Assembly (NCBI GenBank): GCA_045600225.1
Contig: JAZRXL010000061.1
Location: 1 to 64,000, forward strand
Direction: 5' to 3'
From: UBA1181 sp045600225
GTDB lineage: Bacteria; Bacteroidota; Bacteroidia; Bacteroidales; Paludibacteraceae
Length of the DNA stretch: 64,000 nt
Part shown: positions 16,489 to 26,390 of the stretch, piece after piece
Layout: each line of letters begins with the position of its first letter
Numbering within the stretch: the stretch's first letter is position 1
Program-made: the position numbers and the translations under genes
The notes under the pieces: model-generated
What the model was told of the DNA's origin: nothing
The model's database searches: none
What the model saw: the letters and a program-made list of their open reading frames with translations, nothing else

Positions 16489-19400
16489 TTATTTTGTTTT
16501 TTGTCGTGCCGCTCTTGCGATAAAGTGAAGTCTATTTAACACATTAACTTCACTCACGCCCCCATCAAAATCGAGGAACAAGATATTCATATCCGGATAA
16601 ATATCCTTCACCTTCTTTTCAATACCTTTCGAGATAACATGATTAGCAATACATCCAAAAGGCTGAAGACTAATAGCCGTGTTAATGCCTCTCTCTGCAA
16701 ATGAAGCAAATTCAGCAGGGATCAACCATCCCTCACCAAATTGAGCTGCAAGATTGACTATCTTTTGTGCCCTTTCTGCCTCTTCATGGATATTAGCTAT
16801 CTTTTCATAATAGCGATATTTAGAAGCTGCCTTATCTATCTTCTTCTCAATACCCTTAATGATTTTTTCTCCTAACAATACCAACAATTTTTGCTTGATG
16901 GACCTCTTAGAATCAAGGAAATTGGTTTCATTATATTTAGCATTAGGGAAATACTGCGTGAAGAACTCATTCAATGAAGGGATGACTGGTTCAATACCCT
17001 CTTTTACCAACCAATCAACCACATACTGATGACCAAACGAGTTGTACTTGATAAAGATCTCGCCAACAATACCAATACGAGGCACATCCTTGGTTTCAGA
17101 AAGCTCTTCGAATCTTGCTGCTGCTTCTTCCAATAGCTTCAAAAGTTCTCTAGTCTTCTTCTTCTCGACAACCGCTACCGCACGATTGATGAAGTCGTCT
17201 CTGATCTCTTTAGCCTTCCCTGGCACCTTCTCACGAACAGCTGCAGCATAATACATCTTCGCAATCGCATCGGTGTAGAATAGCATATAGAGAGTGATCT
17301 TTGCAGCCTTCTTCACATTAGGGGTGAATCCCGACTGCTCATTGATCGTATTCATAATAGACACAGACACCACAGGGATATCTTCGTATCCAGCTGCCAA
17401 CAAAGCTTTCTTGATCAAAGCTATATAGTTGGTAGCGCGACATTGTCCGCCTGTTTGCGTGATAGCAAATGTAATATTCTTATTGTCATACTTACCCGAC
17501 TCCAACGCTCGGATACAATCTCCCACGACCAAAGTGGCTGGATAACACACCTCGTTATTAGCATATTTCAATCCCAGCTTAGCAGAAACTGCATCACTCG
17601 GTGGCATGTTCTCCATTTCATATCCCATCAATTTAAAAATAGAAGGAATAAACGGAGAGTGGAATTCGGAGAAGAAAGGAACAAGTATCTTCTTTCCTCT
17701 ATCTGCCACCATATATTCAGGAGTTGTCTTGAAGGCTGTTTTTGTAGCCTCCTCACTTCCTTCATTCTTGAACTTAAGAGATTCTATCAAAGAGCGGATA
17801 CGAAGTCTCAACGAACCCGCATTGTTAACATCATCCACCTTCAACAAGGTAAGGTTCTTTCCTCCTTGCTTTAATAAGTCGCTCACTTCATCCAAGATGA
17901 AAGCATCAGGTCCACATCCGAAAGAGGTTAATTGCACAAAATGCACGTTCTCAGTCGTCTTTGACACCCATTGGGCAGCCTTCATGATACGGTTCATATA
18001 AGACCATTGAGGAATGATATGAGAATCCTTTATCGGTTCTTCCGATCCTCTCACAATATCCTCTGTGATTACATCTACACCAAAAGAAGTGATAATCTCA
18101 GAAACCTTATGTTGAATCAACGGATCGTTATGATATGGACGACCTGCCAACAGAATAACAAATCGATTATCCTTTTTCGCACTCTCCATCGTGCGAATGG
18201 CTTTGTCGTGAACATTATTGACAAACTTGTTTTTTGCAGCTTTTGCTTTGGCAAAAGCTTGTTGGAATATCTTCTCGTCATATTTCTCTTTCAGCAATTG
18301 AGTCATATAAAGACGACAAGACTTCATCAACAAATCATCGTTCTTGAAGTTGATGACTGGAGCATCCAACGGAATGTTATATCTCTCTTTTGTATTGATA
18401 GCACTCTTCAACACATCTGAGTATCCAGCAACAACCGGACAGTTATAACTATTATTTGATTTAGGTTCCAACTCCTCATACACAACATATGGGAAGAATA
18501 TGCGATCTACTTTCTTCTCTACAAGATCGAACACATGGCCATGTACCAGTTTGGCTGGGAAACAGATATTATCTGCCATCACAGTATTCAAACCAGACTC
18601 ATACATCTTAAATGTAGAACGAGCAGATTTCTTCACCTCTATGCCACATTGAGAGAACAAGATATACCAGAACTGATAGTTCTCGTACATATTGAGCACT
18701 CGAGGGATTCCTAATGTAAGAATAGGGTTCTTAACCATTCCCTCAACACTACTCTTAAAAGCCTGCTCAGCCTTGTAGAGACTTAAGTTGAAGGCAACTC
18801 TACCCTTTTCTCCTTTGTTCGTATAAACTTTCTCACACTTGTTTCCAGAATAGTAGGTTTTGCCGTTTGCAAATACATTTTTCAATATTTGGCAGTTGTT
18901 CTCACAACCAGAACAACGCATTGGCTCTACCGTATACTCTTTCAAATCCACCATCTGTTCCAAAGGAACATTCTTTGGCACTATTTGAAGCTTACCATCA
19001 TTTATTCTCTTCTTTGCAAATAGTGCCGCTCCATAAGCACCCATCAACTCAGGGTAGTTGGAAACGATCACCTCTTTTCCTGTAGAACATTCGAAGGCTC
19101 TCACAACTGCTTTGTTTCGCATGGTTCCACCCTGAAGCACTATATGTTCTCCTAGTTCGTCCATGCTCTTCAGTTTCAGAACCTTGTACAAGCAATTCTT
19201 CACAACGGAATATGCCAAACCAGCAGAGATATCATCCAACGGAGCACCTTCACGCAAGCATTGCTTTACCTTAGAGTTCATAAAAACAGTGCATCGTGTA
19301 CCCAAGTCAGAAGGGTTCTGACTCTTACAAGCACGATCTACAAACTCTGCTATTGGACATTCCAAAGACTTGGCAAAACTATCAATAAATGAACCACACC

Positions 19401-20769
19401 CGGATGAGCAAGCCTCATTAATCTCCAATCGATTGATAGCACCCTTATCAACAAAGATTGCCTTCATATCCTGGCCTCCAATATCAAGGATAAAGGAGAC
19501 TTGAGGATTTAGTTTATATGCAGCAGTATAGTGGGCTATTGTCTCCACCATACCAAAATCCAACTCAAAAGCAGTTTTGATTAGGTCCTCTCCATATCCT
19601 GTAGAGCAACCAGAAACCACAATTAGGTTCTTGCCTTTGGAACGGGCCTCCTCAAGCAACATGGTTAAACCCTCTTTTACAGTCTCTAATGGTTTACCTC
19701 CATTTTTCTTGTAGAACGTAAAGAAGATCCTCTCTTTCTGATCCATTGCCACCACCTTAGTGGTAGTAGAACCAGAGTCTATTCCAATATAGCAATGGCA
19801 ATCGTCCAAATCAGACAACTCCACTTTATCTATCTTATTCTTCTCTTTTGAAGCAATCCATTGCTGGAAGTCAGCTTCATCTTTAAACAAAGGATCCAAC
19901 CCAGATTTGGTAATGATTGATTGCTCTTTCTTTTCCGAGAAGATAGTAATATATTCACTTAATAATTTAAACTGAACATCTTGAGAAAGTGACAAAGAAG
20001 CACCCCAAGCAGGAATAACATGAGCATGTTCACACAACACCACATCATCCTCTTTCATGGACAACTTCTCCATCAAAAGTTTCTTCAATGCAGGGATATA
20101 AGCGAACGGACCTCCACACAAGAATAATTTAGGAAGGATGTCACATCCACGAGACAAAGTGGAAACCACCTGAGTCACCACAGCATTGAAAATGGAAGCA
20201 GCAATATTCTCTCTGCTTACATTCAAACTGATGAGATTTTGAATATCAGTCTTGGAAAAAACACCACAACGCGATGCGATAGGATAAATAGTATCGGCCT
20301 TCATAGCCATTTGGCTAAGATCAGACACATTCACTGCTAAGATTGCAGCCATTTGGTCGATGAACGCTCCTGTACCACCAGCACAGTTTCCGTTCATACG
20401 AATATCAGGTTGAAGATTCTTGTTAAAGAAGATCATCTTGCTATCCTCTCCTCCAATATCTATCAATGTTTTAGTTTGTGGGAATTTATCTTCTATAACC
20501 TTTGTCGCAGCAACCACCTCTTGTACAAAAGGTAGAGAATAACGCTCCGACAACCCCATACCCGCCGAACCTGTTGTGCACAAAGAAACCTCAATGTCGC
20601 CTAATGCATCTTTCATTCTTTGCAAAGACGACAGTAATGTTCCAGAAATATCTGCATGATGTCTATTGTAGTCTGTGTATACAACATCTCCATTCCCATC
20701 AATTGCAACCAATTTCAGCGTTGTAGACCCGACATCAAGTCCAATTCGGCACATTTTTTTATTATTCAT
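16489..20769 (-). CDS. Fused 2-hydroxyacyl-CoA dehydratase activase/dehydratase-like protein
   Basis: It is 1,426 residues from the ATG at 20769; an ATG at 20811 lies upstream of the likely transcription start. Two ASKHA activase domains come first: CRIGLDVGSTTLKLV with NGNCAGGTGAFIDQMA, and CYIGIDSGSTTTKVV with NEACSSGCGSFIDSFAKS, the Cys residues matching those that hold the activase 4Fe-4S cluster. A DUF2229 region (about 640-870, with CSGCENNCQIL) and a C-terminal HgdB-like dehydratase region (ILLAGRPYHNDPLIQHK, then LTSFGCGPDAFILDEV) follow. The family uses ATP-driven electron transfer to reduce difficult substrates. In this all-in-one form the substrate is unknown. It is an oxygen-sensitive type of enzyme that fits an anaerobe. 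Confidence 0.88.
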   Translation of the reverse strand: MNNKKMCRIGLDVGSTTLKLVAIDGNGDVVYTDYNRHHADISGTLLSSLQRMKDALGDIEVSLCTTGSAGMGLSERYSLPFVQEVVAATKVIEDKFPQTKTLIDIGGEDSKMIFFNKNLQPDIRMNGNCAGGTGAFIDQMAAILAVNVSDLSQMAMKADTIYPIASRCGVFSKTDIQNLISLNVSRENIAASIFNAVVTQVVSTLSRGCDILPKLFLCGGPFAYIPALKKLLMEKLSMKEDDVVLCEHAHVIPAWGASLSLSQDVQFKLLSEYITIFSEKKEQSIITKSGLDPLFKDEADFQQWIASKEKNKIDKVELSDLDDCHCYIGIDSGSTTTKVVAMDQKERIFFTFYKKNGGKPLETVKEGLTMLLEEARSKGKNLIVVSGCSTGYGEDLIKTAFELDFGMVETIAHYTAAYKLNPQVSFILDIGGQDMKAIFVDKGAINRLEINEACSSGCGSFIDSFAKSLECPIAEFVDRACKSQNPSDLGTRCTVFMNSKVKQCLREGAPLDDISAGLAYSVVKNCLYKVLKLKSMDELGEHIVLQGGTMRNKAVVRAFECSTGKEVIVSNYPELMGAYGAALFAKKRINDGKLQIVPKNVPLEQMVDLKEYTVEPMRCSGCENNCQILKNVFANGKTYYSGNKCEKVYTNKGEKGRVAFNLSLYKAEQAFKSSVEGMVKNPILTLGIPRVLNMYENYQFWYILFSQCGIEVKKSARSTFKMYESGLNTVMADNICFPAKLVHGHVFDLVEKKVDRIFFPYVVYEELEPKSNNSYNCPVVAGYSDVLKSAINTKERYNIPLDAPVINFKNDDLLMKSCRLYMTQLLKEKYDEKIFQQAFAKAKAAKNKFVNNVHDKAIRTMESAKKDNRFVILLAGRPYHNDPLIQHKVSEIITSFGVDVITEDIVRGSEEPIKDSHIIPQWSYMNRIMKAAQWVSKTTENVHFVQLTSFGCGPDAFILDEVSDLLKQGGKNLTLLKVDDVNNAGSLRLRIRSLIESLKFKNEGSEEATKTAFKTTPEYMVADRGKKILVPFFSEFHSPFIPSIFKLMGYEMENMPPSDAVSAKLGLKYANNEVCYPATLVVGDCIRALESGKYDNKNITFAITQTGGQCRATNYIALIKKALLAAGYEDIPVVSVSIMNTINEQSGFTPNVKKAAKITLYMLFYTDAIAKMYYAAAVREKVPGKAKEIRDDFINRAVAVVEKKKTRELLKLLEEAAARFEELSETKDVPRIGIVGEIFIKYNSFGHQYVVDWLVKEGIEPVIPSLNEFFTQYFPNAKYNETNFLDSKRSIKQKLLVLLGEKIIKGIEKKIDKAASKYRYYEKIANIHEEAERAQKIVNLAAQFGEGWLIPAEFASFAERGINTAISLQPFGCIANHVISKGIEKKVKDIYPDMNILFLDFDGGVSEVNVLNRLHFIARAARQKTK

Positions 20770-20808
20770 CAAATTCACTATACGGTTAACTCTGATTAAA
20801 ATTGGTTG

Positions 20809-20816
20809 CAAAGTTA
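20809..20816 (-). promoter_or_regulatory. -7 box of the activase/dehydratase gene
   Basis: TAACTTTG on the minus strand matches the -7 consensus. It places transcription start near 20803, about 34 bases before the chosen start codon. Confidence 0.5.
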
Positions 20817-20910
20817 CGATAATTTTATCACAAAAGAGAAAAGAGGTTACTTCTTGTTACATTTTCTGTGTTCAATCACATTAGCGTTTGACTCATCTCC
20901 TCATATAAAA

Positions 20911-20944
20911 CAGACATAGTACCCGGAATGGGCAACTATGTCTG
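20911..20944 (-). terminator. Terminator of the sppA-lpxK-punA group
   Basis: CAGACATAGT (20911-20920) pairs with ACTATGTCTG (20935-20944), and on the minus strand GTTTTAT follows. It lies 34 bases after the purine nucleoside phosphorylase stop. Confidence 0.8.
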
Positions 20945-20978
20945 TCTCAAATATTTCAATAAAAACTTTAAACTGATT

Positions 20979-21818
20979 CTATACTATTGCAGCACACGAT
21001 TTTACCATCTCAGTAAACAAGATGGCCAATTTATCTTGTGCCAACAAAGTATTTTGCTGCACCTCTTCATGAGTAACATTACTTAGATTAGCATCGACAC
21101 CAACATTGGAAATCACAGATACGCCAAAAACTGAGAGTCCTGCGTGATTAGCCACTATCACCTCCGGTACAGTAGACATACCACAAGAGTCACCTCCAAT
21201 GATTCTAAAATAACGGTACTCAGACAAGGTTTCAAATGTAGGTCCTTGAGTTCCAACATAAACACCTTTTTTCAATCCCATGCTATGCTTTTTGTCGATC
21301 TCATCCGAAAGGGCTATCAACTTCTTATCGTATGCATTACTCATATCAGGGAAACGTACTCCTAACTCCTCCAAGTTAGGTCCATGCAATGGATGTTCTG
21401 GGAACAAATTTATATGATCCTTGATAATCATTATATCTCCTGGAATATAATCTGGATTCAATCCACCTGCTGCATTAGACACCATAAGCACCTTAATGCC
21501 AAACTCTTTCATTACTCTAACGGGAAATGTAATCTCTTGCATCGTATATCCTTCATAGTAATGCAATCGACCTTGCATTGCCATCACCTCAATGCCTTCC
21601 AACTTTCCAAAGATAAGTCGTCCCGAGTGACCTTGCACCGTACTGGTTCGAAAACCAGGAATCTCTCCGTAAGGAATACTGTCAACAACATCTATTTTAT
21701 TAGCAAAACTGCCCAATCCTGTACCAAGAACAATCGCAATGCGAGGTCTTAACTTTGTGCGTTCTTTCAAACATGCACTTGATTTTTTAATGTCTTCTAA
21801 TAATCCCATAACATTCAA
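20979..21818 (-). CDS. punA: Purine nucleoside phosphorylase
   Basis: It is 279 residues and splits inosine or guanosine with phosphate into base and ribose-1-phosphate for purine salvage in the cytoplasm. Family signatures are visible in order: VLGTGLGSF, QGHSGRL, AMQGRLHYYEGY, VSNAAGGLNPDY and DSCGMSTVPEVIVANHAG. The length is normal for the trimeric PNP class. It lies 24 bases after lpxK, and the pair belongs to the sppA-lpxK-punA order common in Bacteroidales. Confidence 0.95.
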   Translation of the reverse strand: MNVMGLLEDIKKSSACLKERTKLRPRIAIVLGTGLGSFANKIDVVDSIPYGEIPGFRTSTVQGHSGRLIFGKLEGIEVMAMQGRLHYYEGYTMQEITFPVRVMKEFGIKVLMVSNAAGGLNPDYIPGDIMIIKDHINLFPEHPLHGPNLEELGVRFPDMSNAYDKKLIALSDEIDKKHSMGLKKGVYVGTQGPTFETLSEYRYFRIIGGDSCGMSTVPEVIVANHAGLSVFGVSVISNVGVDANLSNVTHEEVQQNTLLAQDKLAILFTEMVKSCAAIV

Positions 21819-21842
21819 TCTTTTATCAAATCAACAAATATA

Positions 21843-22958
21843 TTATTTAGAAGAAATCAATTGGGAGAAACATTTGTTCTTCGCCAAATAGTTTTCTATC
21901 TTTTTATCAAAATCTTCACCACTCTCTTTCAAGAAAGAGATATACAAAGGAATATAATAAATATGCTTTTTCAAAGAATCTGGGAAATTCGGATGATTAA
22001 ACATACGAACTGCATCTTTCTCTGTTGTCACAATAACCTTGTCTTTCCCAGGAATCTCCGTAAACATAGTCTCTATCTTTTGGAAATCAGACTGCATGAA
22101 ATTATGATGGTCTGCAAAATTTAAAGTAACAATATCCTTTACATAACCTCTCACATGCTCCTCAAACGGGAATGGAGAAGCAATACCAGAAACCACAAGG
22201 GCAGTATGTTTATCAGACAATTTTGATTTTGTCATAGCACAATTTACCGAATTTGGAAATAAAGGAGTCAAGTCTCCATATTGCAATGTCGTAAAATAGA
22301 GTGCTTGATAAGGGAATATGCCCAGATTCTTACGAATGATTCGGAATTGGATAGATTGCAAATCGGCAGGGCACTTCGTAACAACCACAATATCTGCTCT
22401 GTTTTTTGAATGAACAGGCTCTCGCAACTGACCAATAGGCAATAAGCTATCCTCTGTTATCATTCTATTGTAATCTATCAACAGAATAGAGATGTCTGGT
22501 GTAACATATCGATGTTGATAAGCGTCATCCAGTATAATCAAGTCTGGCTTGTTATAAGGCTCTTTCAACATCTTATCAATACCCCTTCTTCTATTCGCAT
22601 CCACAGCCACCATAATGTCTGGGAATTTTCGCTTCACCTGATATGGTTCATCTCCCACCTCTGTTGGTTTAGAAGATGAGTCCAACAAAAGATAACCATT
22701 CGTACTGCGTTTGTAACCACGGCTAAGTACACCTACATGGTGATCTGTTTTTAGAATCTTTATTAAATACTCTGTGAATGGAGTCTTTCCCGTTCCTCCA
22801 ACTGTAATATTTCCTACAGAAACAATAGGCACATCAAATTTTTTCGATGGTAATATTCCACAATCGAAACACAAATTACGTATGGTCACTCCAAGCCAAT
22901 ATAAGGCTGCGAATGGCCACAGTAAGATTTTTATTATAAGCGGTTTTTCCTTCTTCAT
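21843..22958 (-). CDS. lpxK: Tetraacyldisaccharide 4'-kinase
   Basis: It is 371 residues from the ATG at 22958; an in-frame ATG eight codons earlier lacks support. LpxK phosphorylates the 4' position of the lipid A disaccharide at the inner membrane. The N-terminal hydrophobic helix (IIKILLWPFAALYWLGVTIR) is the membrane anchor, and the P-loop reads VGNITVGGTGKTPFTEY. Later signatures are LSRGYKR, VGDEPYQ and DDAYQHR. It implies a lipopolysaccharide- or lipid A-bearing outer membrane. Confidence 0.95.
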   Translation of the reverse strand: MKKEKPLIIKILLWPFAALYWLGVTIRNLCFDCGILPSKKFDVPIVSVGNITVGGTGKTPFTEYLIKILKTDHHVGVLSRGYKRSTNGYLLLDSSSKPTEVGDEPYQVKRKFPDIMVAVDANRRRGIDKMLKEPYNKPDLIILDDAYQHRYVTPDISILLIDYNRMITEDSLLPIGQLREPVHSKNRADIVVVTKCPADLQSIQFRIIRKNLGIFPYQALYFTTLQYGDLTPLFPNSVNCAMTKSKLSDKHTALVVSGIASPFPFEEHVRGYVKDIVTLNFADHHNFMQSDFQKIETMFTEIPGKDKVIVTTEKDAVRMFNHPNFPDSLKKHIYYIPLYISFLKESGEDFDKKIENYLAKNKCFSQLISSK

Positions 22959-23052
22959 GGTACAATACTTTGTGTGAAACAATCACTATAAATCATAAAT
23001 ATCCCCGTTACATCCTCACAGATTAAAGGTGATATGTCAAAAATAAAGTAAT

Positions 23053-23071
23053 TTTTGGAATATCCAAAAAT
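23053..23071 (-). terminator. Weak terminator-like palindrome after sppA
   Basis: TTTTTGGA and TCCAAAAA form an 8-bp AT-rich stem with a 3-base loop. It lies in the 172-base gap between sppA and lpxK, which holds no other feature I recognise. Confidence 0.35.
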
Positions 23072-23130
23072 ATAAAGCCATGAATTTTAGCAACAAAACG
23101 CAGATTTCTTAAAATAGCGGAAGATTTATA

Positions 23131-24882
23131 TTATTTTACAGAAACATTGTACGGCATCAGTGCCTGATACATATCCAACGACTCCAATTTAAAGATCAAA
23201 GCCTTCTCTTTTGCAAATATATCTTCCTTTTTAAATATCTTTTCATAACCCAAATGAGGCAATTCACTCAATTGGCTCCAAATATCTTTCTCTTTAGGAT
23301 AAGACTCTACTTCATAATCATCTCCCAGCTGAGCATAATTAGCAGTATATCGAATTGCATCTTCTAATGTACCCATTCTATCAACAAGTCCTATTTTCAA
23401 AGCATCTGAACCACACCATACTCGACCTTCTGCTATCTTTTCAACTTCAGACTTATCCATATGCCTACCATCAGCACATCTATCCAAGAAAGTGCTATAA
23501 ACCTCAGCTACATGATTTTGTAAAATAGTCCTCTCCGTTTCGTCTAACGGTCTTGTGAAATTAGACAACACATCCGAATAAGGATTAGTTTTAACCACCT
23601 CTTGCTTCACTCCCACCTTGTTCAATAGCTTTTGCACATTAGGAATCACACTAAACACTCCAATAGAACCAGTAATGGTGGTCTCATCTGCAAAGATGCA
23701 ATCGGCACCAGCCGACAAATAATAACCTCCAGAGGCTGCATAATCACCCATGCTGACAATTACCGGCATCTTCTCCTTCGCCAATTCTAAAGCACGCCAT
23801 ATCTGTTCCGCACCATAAGCACTTCCACCAGGTGAATTCACACGGACCAACAATGCCTTTACCGATTTATCCTCTTTTATTTTTCGTATCTCAGAAACCA
23901 ATTTAGCAGAAGATATACCATCCGTATTTCCATTATCAATCTCACCTACTGCATAAAGAACCGCAATTTTCTTTTCCGATTCTAACAATTGCTTCTCTAC
24001 AGCAAGGTCCTCGTAATAATCCGACACTCGTACTAGATTTACTTTTTCATCATCCCCCAAAGAAAGTCTTTTCTTCAATACATCTTCCATCTCATCGCCA
24101 TATTTCAGACCATCAATCATTCTATTCTCTACTGCAACATGAGGCATCTGGAAAGCCATCATCTGATTGGCCAACTCATTCAAGTTACCTTTCGACAAAC
24201 GACGTGAAACAGAAACCTTGTCCAATACCGAGTTCCACAACGATGTAACCATTTGTTGTGTCTGCTCTCTATTAGGAGCACTCATCGAATCGTTCGTATA
24301 CTGTTCAGTAAATGATTTGTACGTTCCAACCTTAATAACCTGCATTTCAACACCTAAAGTGTCGAACAAATGCTTGTAAAAAACAGAAGAAGCCGCAACC
24401 CCTCTAAAATCCAAAACTCCTTGAGGATTTAGAAACACAGAATCTGCAGCAGAAGCTACATAATACGCTCCTTGAGTGTATCTTCCGGAATAAGAATAGA
24501 TGAATTTACCAGATGTTTTAAAGTCCGCCAATGCCGCTCTTATCTCCTCTAAAGAAGCATATCCACAACTCAAGACACCTGGTTTCAGGTATATACCCTT
24601 GATCCTGTCATCCTCTTTAGCCGATTTTATGGTAGACAGTATTTGCTCCAATGAAATAGACAGATCCTGTGAACCTAACAATCTTCCATAAATATCCTCT
24701 TTAGCCCGCTCTTCCAAATTACCTTCCAAAGAAATACACAAGACCGAATTATCTGTCACTTCACTTTTAGGAGAAGAGAAGAACATAGCACTCATACAGA
24801 TAGCAAATACAAAAACAGAAAGGATAAATCCAGAAACTAAAATCGCACACAAACATGCGAGGAATGACTTGAAAAAATTCAT
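23131..24882 (-). CDS. sppA: Signal peptide peptidase SppA, 67K type
   Basis: It is 583 residues and membrane anchored by an N-terminal helix (residues about 10-37). It belongs to the tandem-domain SppA class: the first S49 domain holds the Lys general base in VIKVGTYKSFTEQY, and the second holds the Ser nucleophile in GDYAASGGYYLSAGAD. It degrades leftover signal peptides in the membrane. The length matches the E. coli-type protein of about 600 residues. It is the upstream gene of the lpxK-punA pair but is separated from them by 172 bases. Confidence 0.93.
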   Translation of the reverse strand: MNFFKSFLACLCAILVSGFILSVFVFAICMSAMFFSSPKSEVTDNSVLCISLEGNLEERAKEDIYGRLLGSQDLSISLEQILSTIKSAKEDDRIKGIYLKPGVLSCGYASLEEIRAALADFKTSGKFIYSYSGRYTQGAYYVASAADSVFLNPQGVLDFRGVAASSVFYKHLFDTLGVEMQVIKVGTYKSFTEQYTNDSMSAPNREQTQQMVTSLWNSVLDKVSVSRRLSKGNLNELANQMMAFQMPHVAVENRMIDGLKYGDEMEDVLKKRLSLGDDEKVNLVRVSDYYEDLAVEKQLLESEKKIAVLYAVGEIDNGNTDGISSAKLVSEIRKIKEDKSVKALLVRVNSPGGSAYGAEQIWRALELAKEKMPVIVSMGDYAASGGYYLSAGADCIFADETTITGSIGVFSVIPNVQKLLNKVGVKQEVVKTNPYSDVLSNFTRPLDETERTILQNHVAEVYSTFLDRCADGRHMDKSEVEKIAEGRVWCGSDALKIGLVDRMGTLEDAIRYTANYAQLGDDYEVESYPKEKDIWSQLSELPHLGYEKIFKKEDIFAKEKALIFKLESLDMYQALMPYNVSVK

Positions 24883-24927
24883 TGAATCCTTAAATTAAAA
24901 CTCAGAAAGAGTTGTATTGTTTCTTAA

Positions 24928-25644
24928 TTAGCGTCCTTTATAAGCGGTTGCAACGGACATAACGATGAAAAGCAGAATGATGAAAGGGAATGCTGCCAAT
25001 TGAAGAAGCCCCAAAAGAACAGCCGACAAAATCAAAAATATGTATCTAATCTTGTTATCCTCCCATGCCAAACTTTTAAATTTCAAAGAGAACATAGGAA
25101 TCTCTGAAACCAACAAGTAAGAGAAAATTGCCACAAGTAGCAATATCACATATAGATTGTTCAAAATAGGGTCAAACATAGAACGACTCAAATAAGATGG
25201 AATTGGCATCATTGGGTCGGAAATAGATATCAAAGAAGCAAAAAAGATAGCGTTGGGCGGTGTAGGCAAACCGATAAACGATGTTGTTTGTCTTTCATCC
25301 ACATTAAACTTTGCCAATCTCAATGCAGAGAACACAGCAAGAAAGAATGCCAAGAACATCAATATTTCATTATGGGAAATAATATCAATATGCTTAAACA
25401 CAATCACACTCGGAGCCAATCCGAAGCTTACCATATCCGACAATGAATCCAACTCCTTTCCTATAGCAGAGGAGACATGTAAGAGTCGAGCCGACATGCC
25501 ATCAAAGAAATCAAAAAGACCAGCCAAAAGAATAAACAGGAATGACCATAAAAAGAACCCATGAAACGCAAGAACAATGGAAATACATCCAGAGAACAAA
25601 TTCATGCATGTAATTGAATTCGGTATGTGCTTTTTAATTCCCAT
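24928..25644 (-). CDS. pssA: CDP-diacylglycerol-serine O-phosphatidyltransferase
   Basis: It is 238 residues with about seven membrane helices. The CDP-alcohol phosphotransferase signature is seen in FDFFDGMSARLL, then GKELDSLSDMVSFG. The enzyme joins serine to CDP-diacylglycerol, making phosphatidylserine at the inner membrane. It follows psd by 12 bases, so the two steps to phosphatidylethanolamine are coupled; cdsA upstream supplies CDP-diacylglycerol. Confidence 0.93.
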   Translation of the reverse strand: MGIKKHIPNSITCMNLFSGCISIVLAFHGFFLWSFLFILLAGLFDFFDGMSARLLHVSSAIGKELDSLSDMVSFGLAPSVIVFKHIDIISHNEILMFLAFFLAVFSALRLAKFNVDERQTTSFIGLPTPPNAIFFASLISISDPMMPIPSYLSRSMFDPILNNLYVILLLVAIFSYLLVSEIPMFSLKFKSLAWEDNKIRYIFLILSAVLLGLLQLAAFPFIILLFIVMSVATAYKGR

Positions 25645-25656
25645 GATATTTTATTT

Positions 25657-26325
25657 TTATTTCAACTTCGCAATCACAGTCTGGTTACCTACAACGGCTT
25701 GTTTCATATTGACCATAATCTCAGCATCCAAAGGAAGATACATGTCAACACGAGAGCCAAACTTGATGAATCCCATCTGTGTGTTCACATCGCAATCCTC
25801 TCCCTCTTTCGCATATGTAACAATACGACGAGCCATAGCACCAGCTACTTGACGCACTAATATTTTTACCTTATTGGATGTTTCTATCACAACAGTTGAG
25901 CGCTCATTCTCCGTACTTGATTTAGGCAAGTTGGCACGCATAAAGTTACCATCGTTATGCGTATAGTAAACTATCTTACCTCGTGTAGGATACCAATTCG
26001 CATGAACATTCAAAACACTCATGAAAATAGAAACCTGAATTCTACGCTCTTTCAAATATTCGTCCTCCTCCGTGGGTTCAATCACTACAATTGTTCCATC
26101 AGCAGGAGCCACAATCATTCCATCTTCAAAATTCTCGAACACACGTTCCGGATTACGGAAGAAATTCATCAAGAAGAAGAACAATAAAGTAGAGACAACC
26201 GAAACAACACAAAGCCATGTTGGACATCCTGCTCCAAAAATGACCCAAAGGATCAAATTGGTCAATACAAGGACTGCCAACACCTTCAATAAAAACTTTT
26301 TTCCTTCTTTATGTATTCTCATCAC
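25657..26325 (-). CDS. psd: Phosphatidylserine decarboxylase, short type
   Basis: It is 222 residues and converts phosphatidylserine to phosphatidylethanolamine. An N-terminal hydrophobic helix pair (residues about 10-55) is followed by the catalytic body with VAPADGTIVVIEP. The self-cleavage site is in GFIKFGSRVDMYLP, where the Gly-Ser bond would give the pyruvoyl prosthetic group. It is the short form common in Bacteroidota. It lies between cdsA and pssA on one strand. Confidence 0.95.
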   Translation of the reverse strand: MMRIHKEGKKFLLKVLAVLVLTNLILWVIFGAGCPTWLCVVSVVSTLLFFFLMNFFRNPERVFENFEDGMIVAPADGTIVVIEPTEEDEYLKERRIQVSIFMSVLNVHANWYPTRGKIVYYTHNDGNFMRANLPKSSTENERSTVVIETSNKVKILVRQVAGAMARRIVTYAKEGEDCDVNTQMGFIKFGSRVDMYLPLDAEIMVNMKQAVVGNQTVIAKLK

Positions 26326-26390
26326 AATTCAAATTATCGTACAAAAGTAATATTTTTATTTTATATCATCACTAAATCCCCCAAAACATA

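Noticed and set aside
20770..20811. Longer N-terminus for the activase fusion
   Set aside because: The first ATG lies at or before the predicted transcription start; the activase fold begins just after the chosen start.
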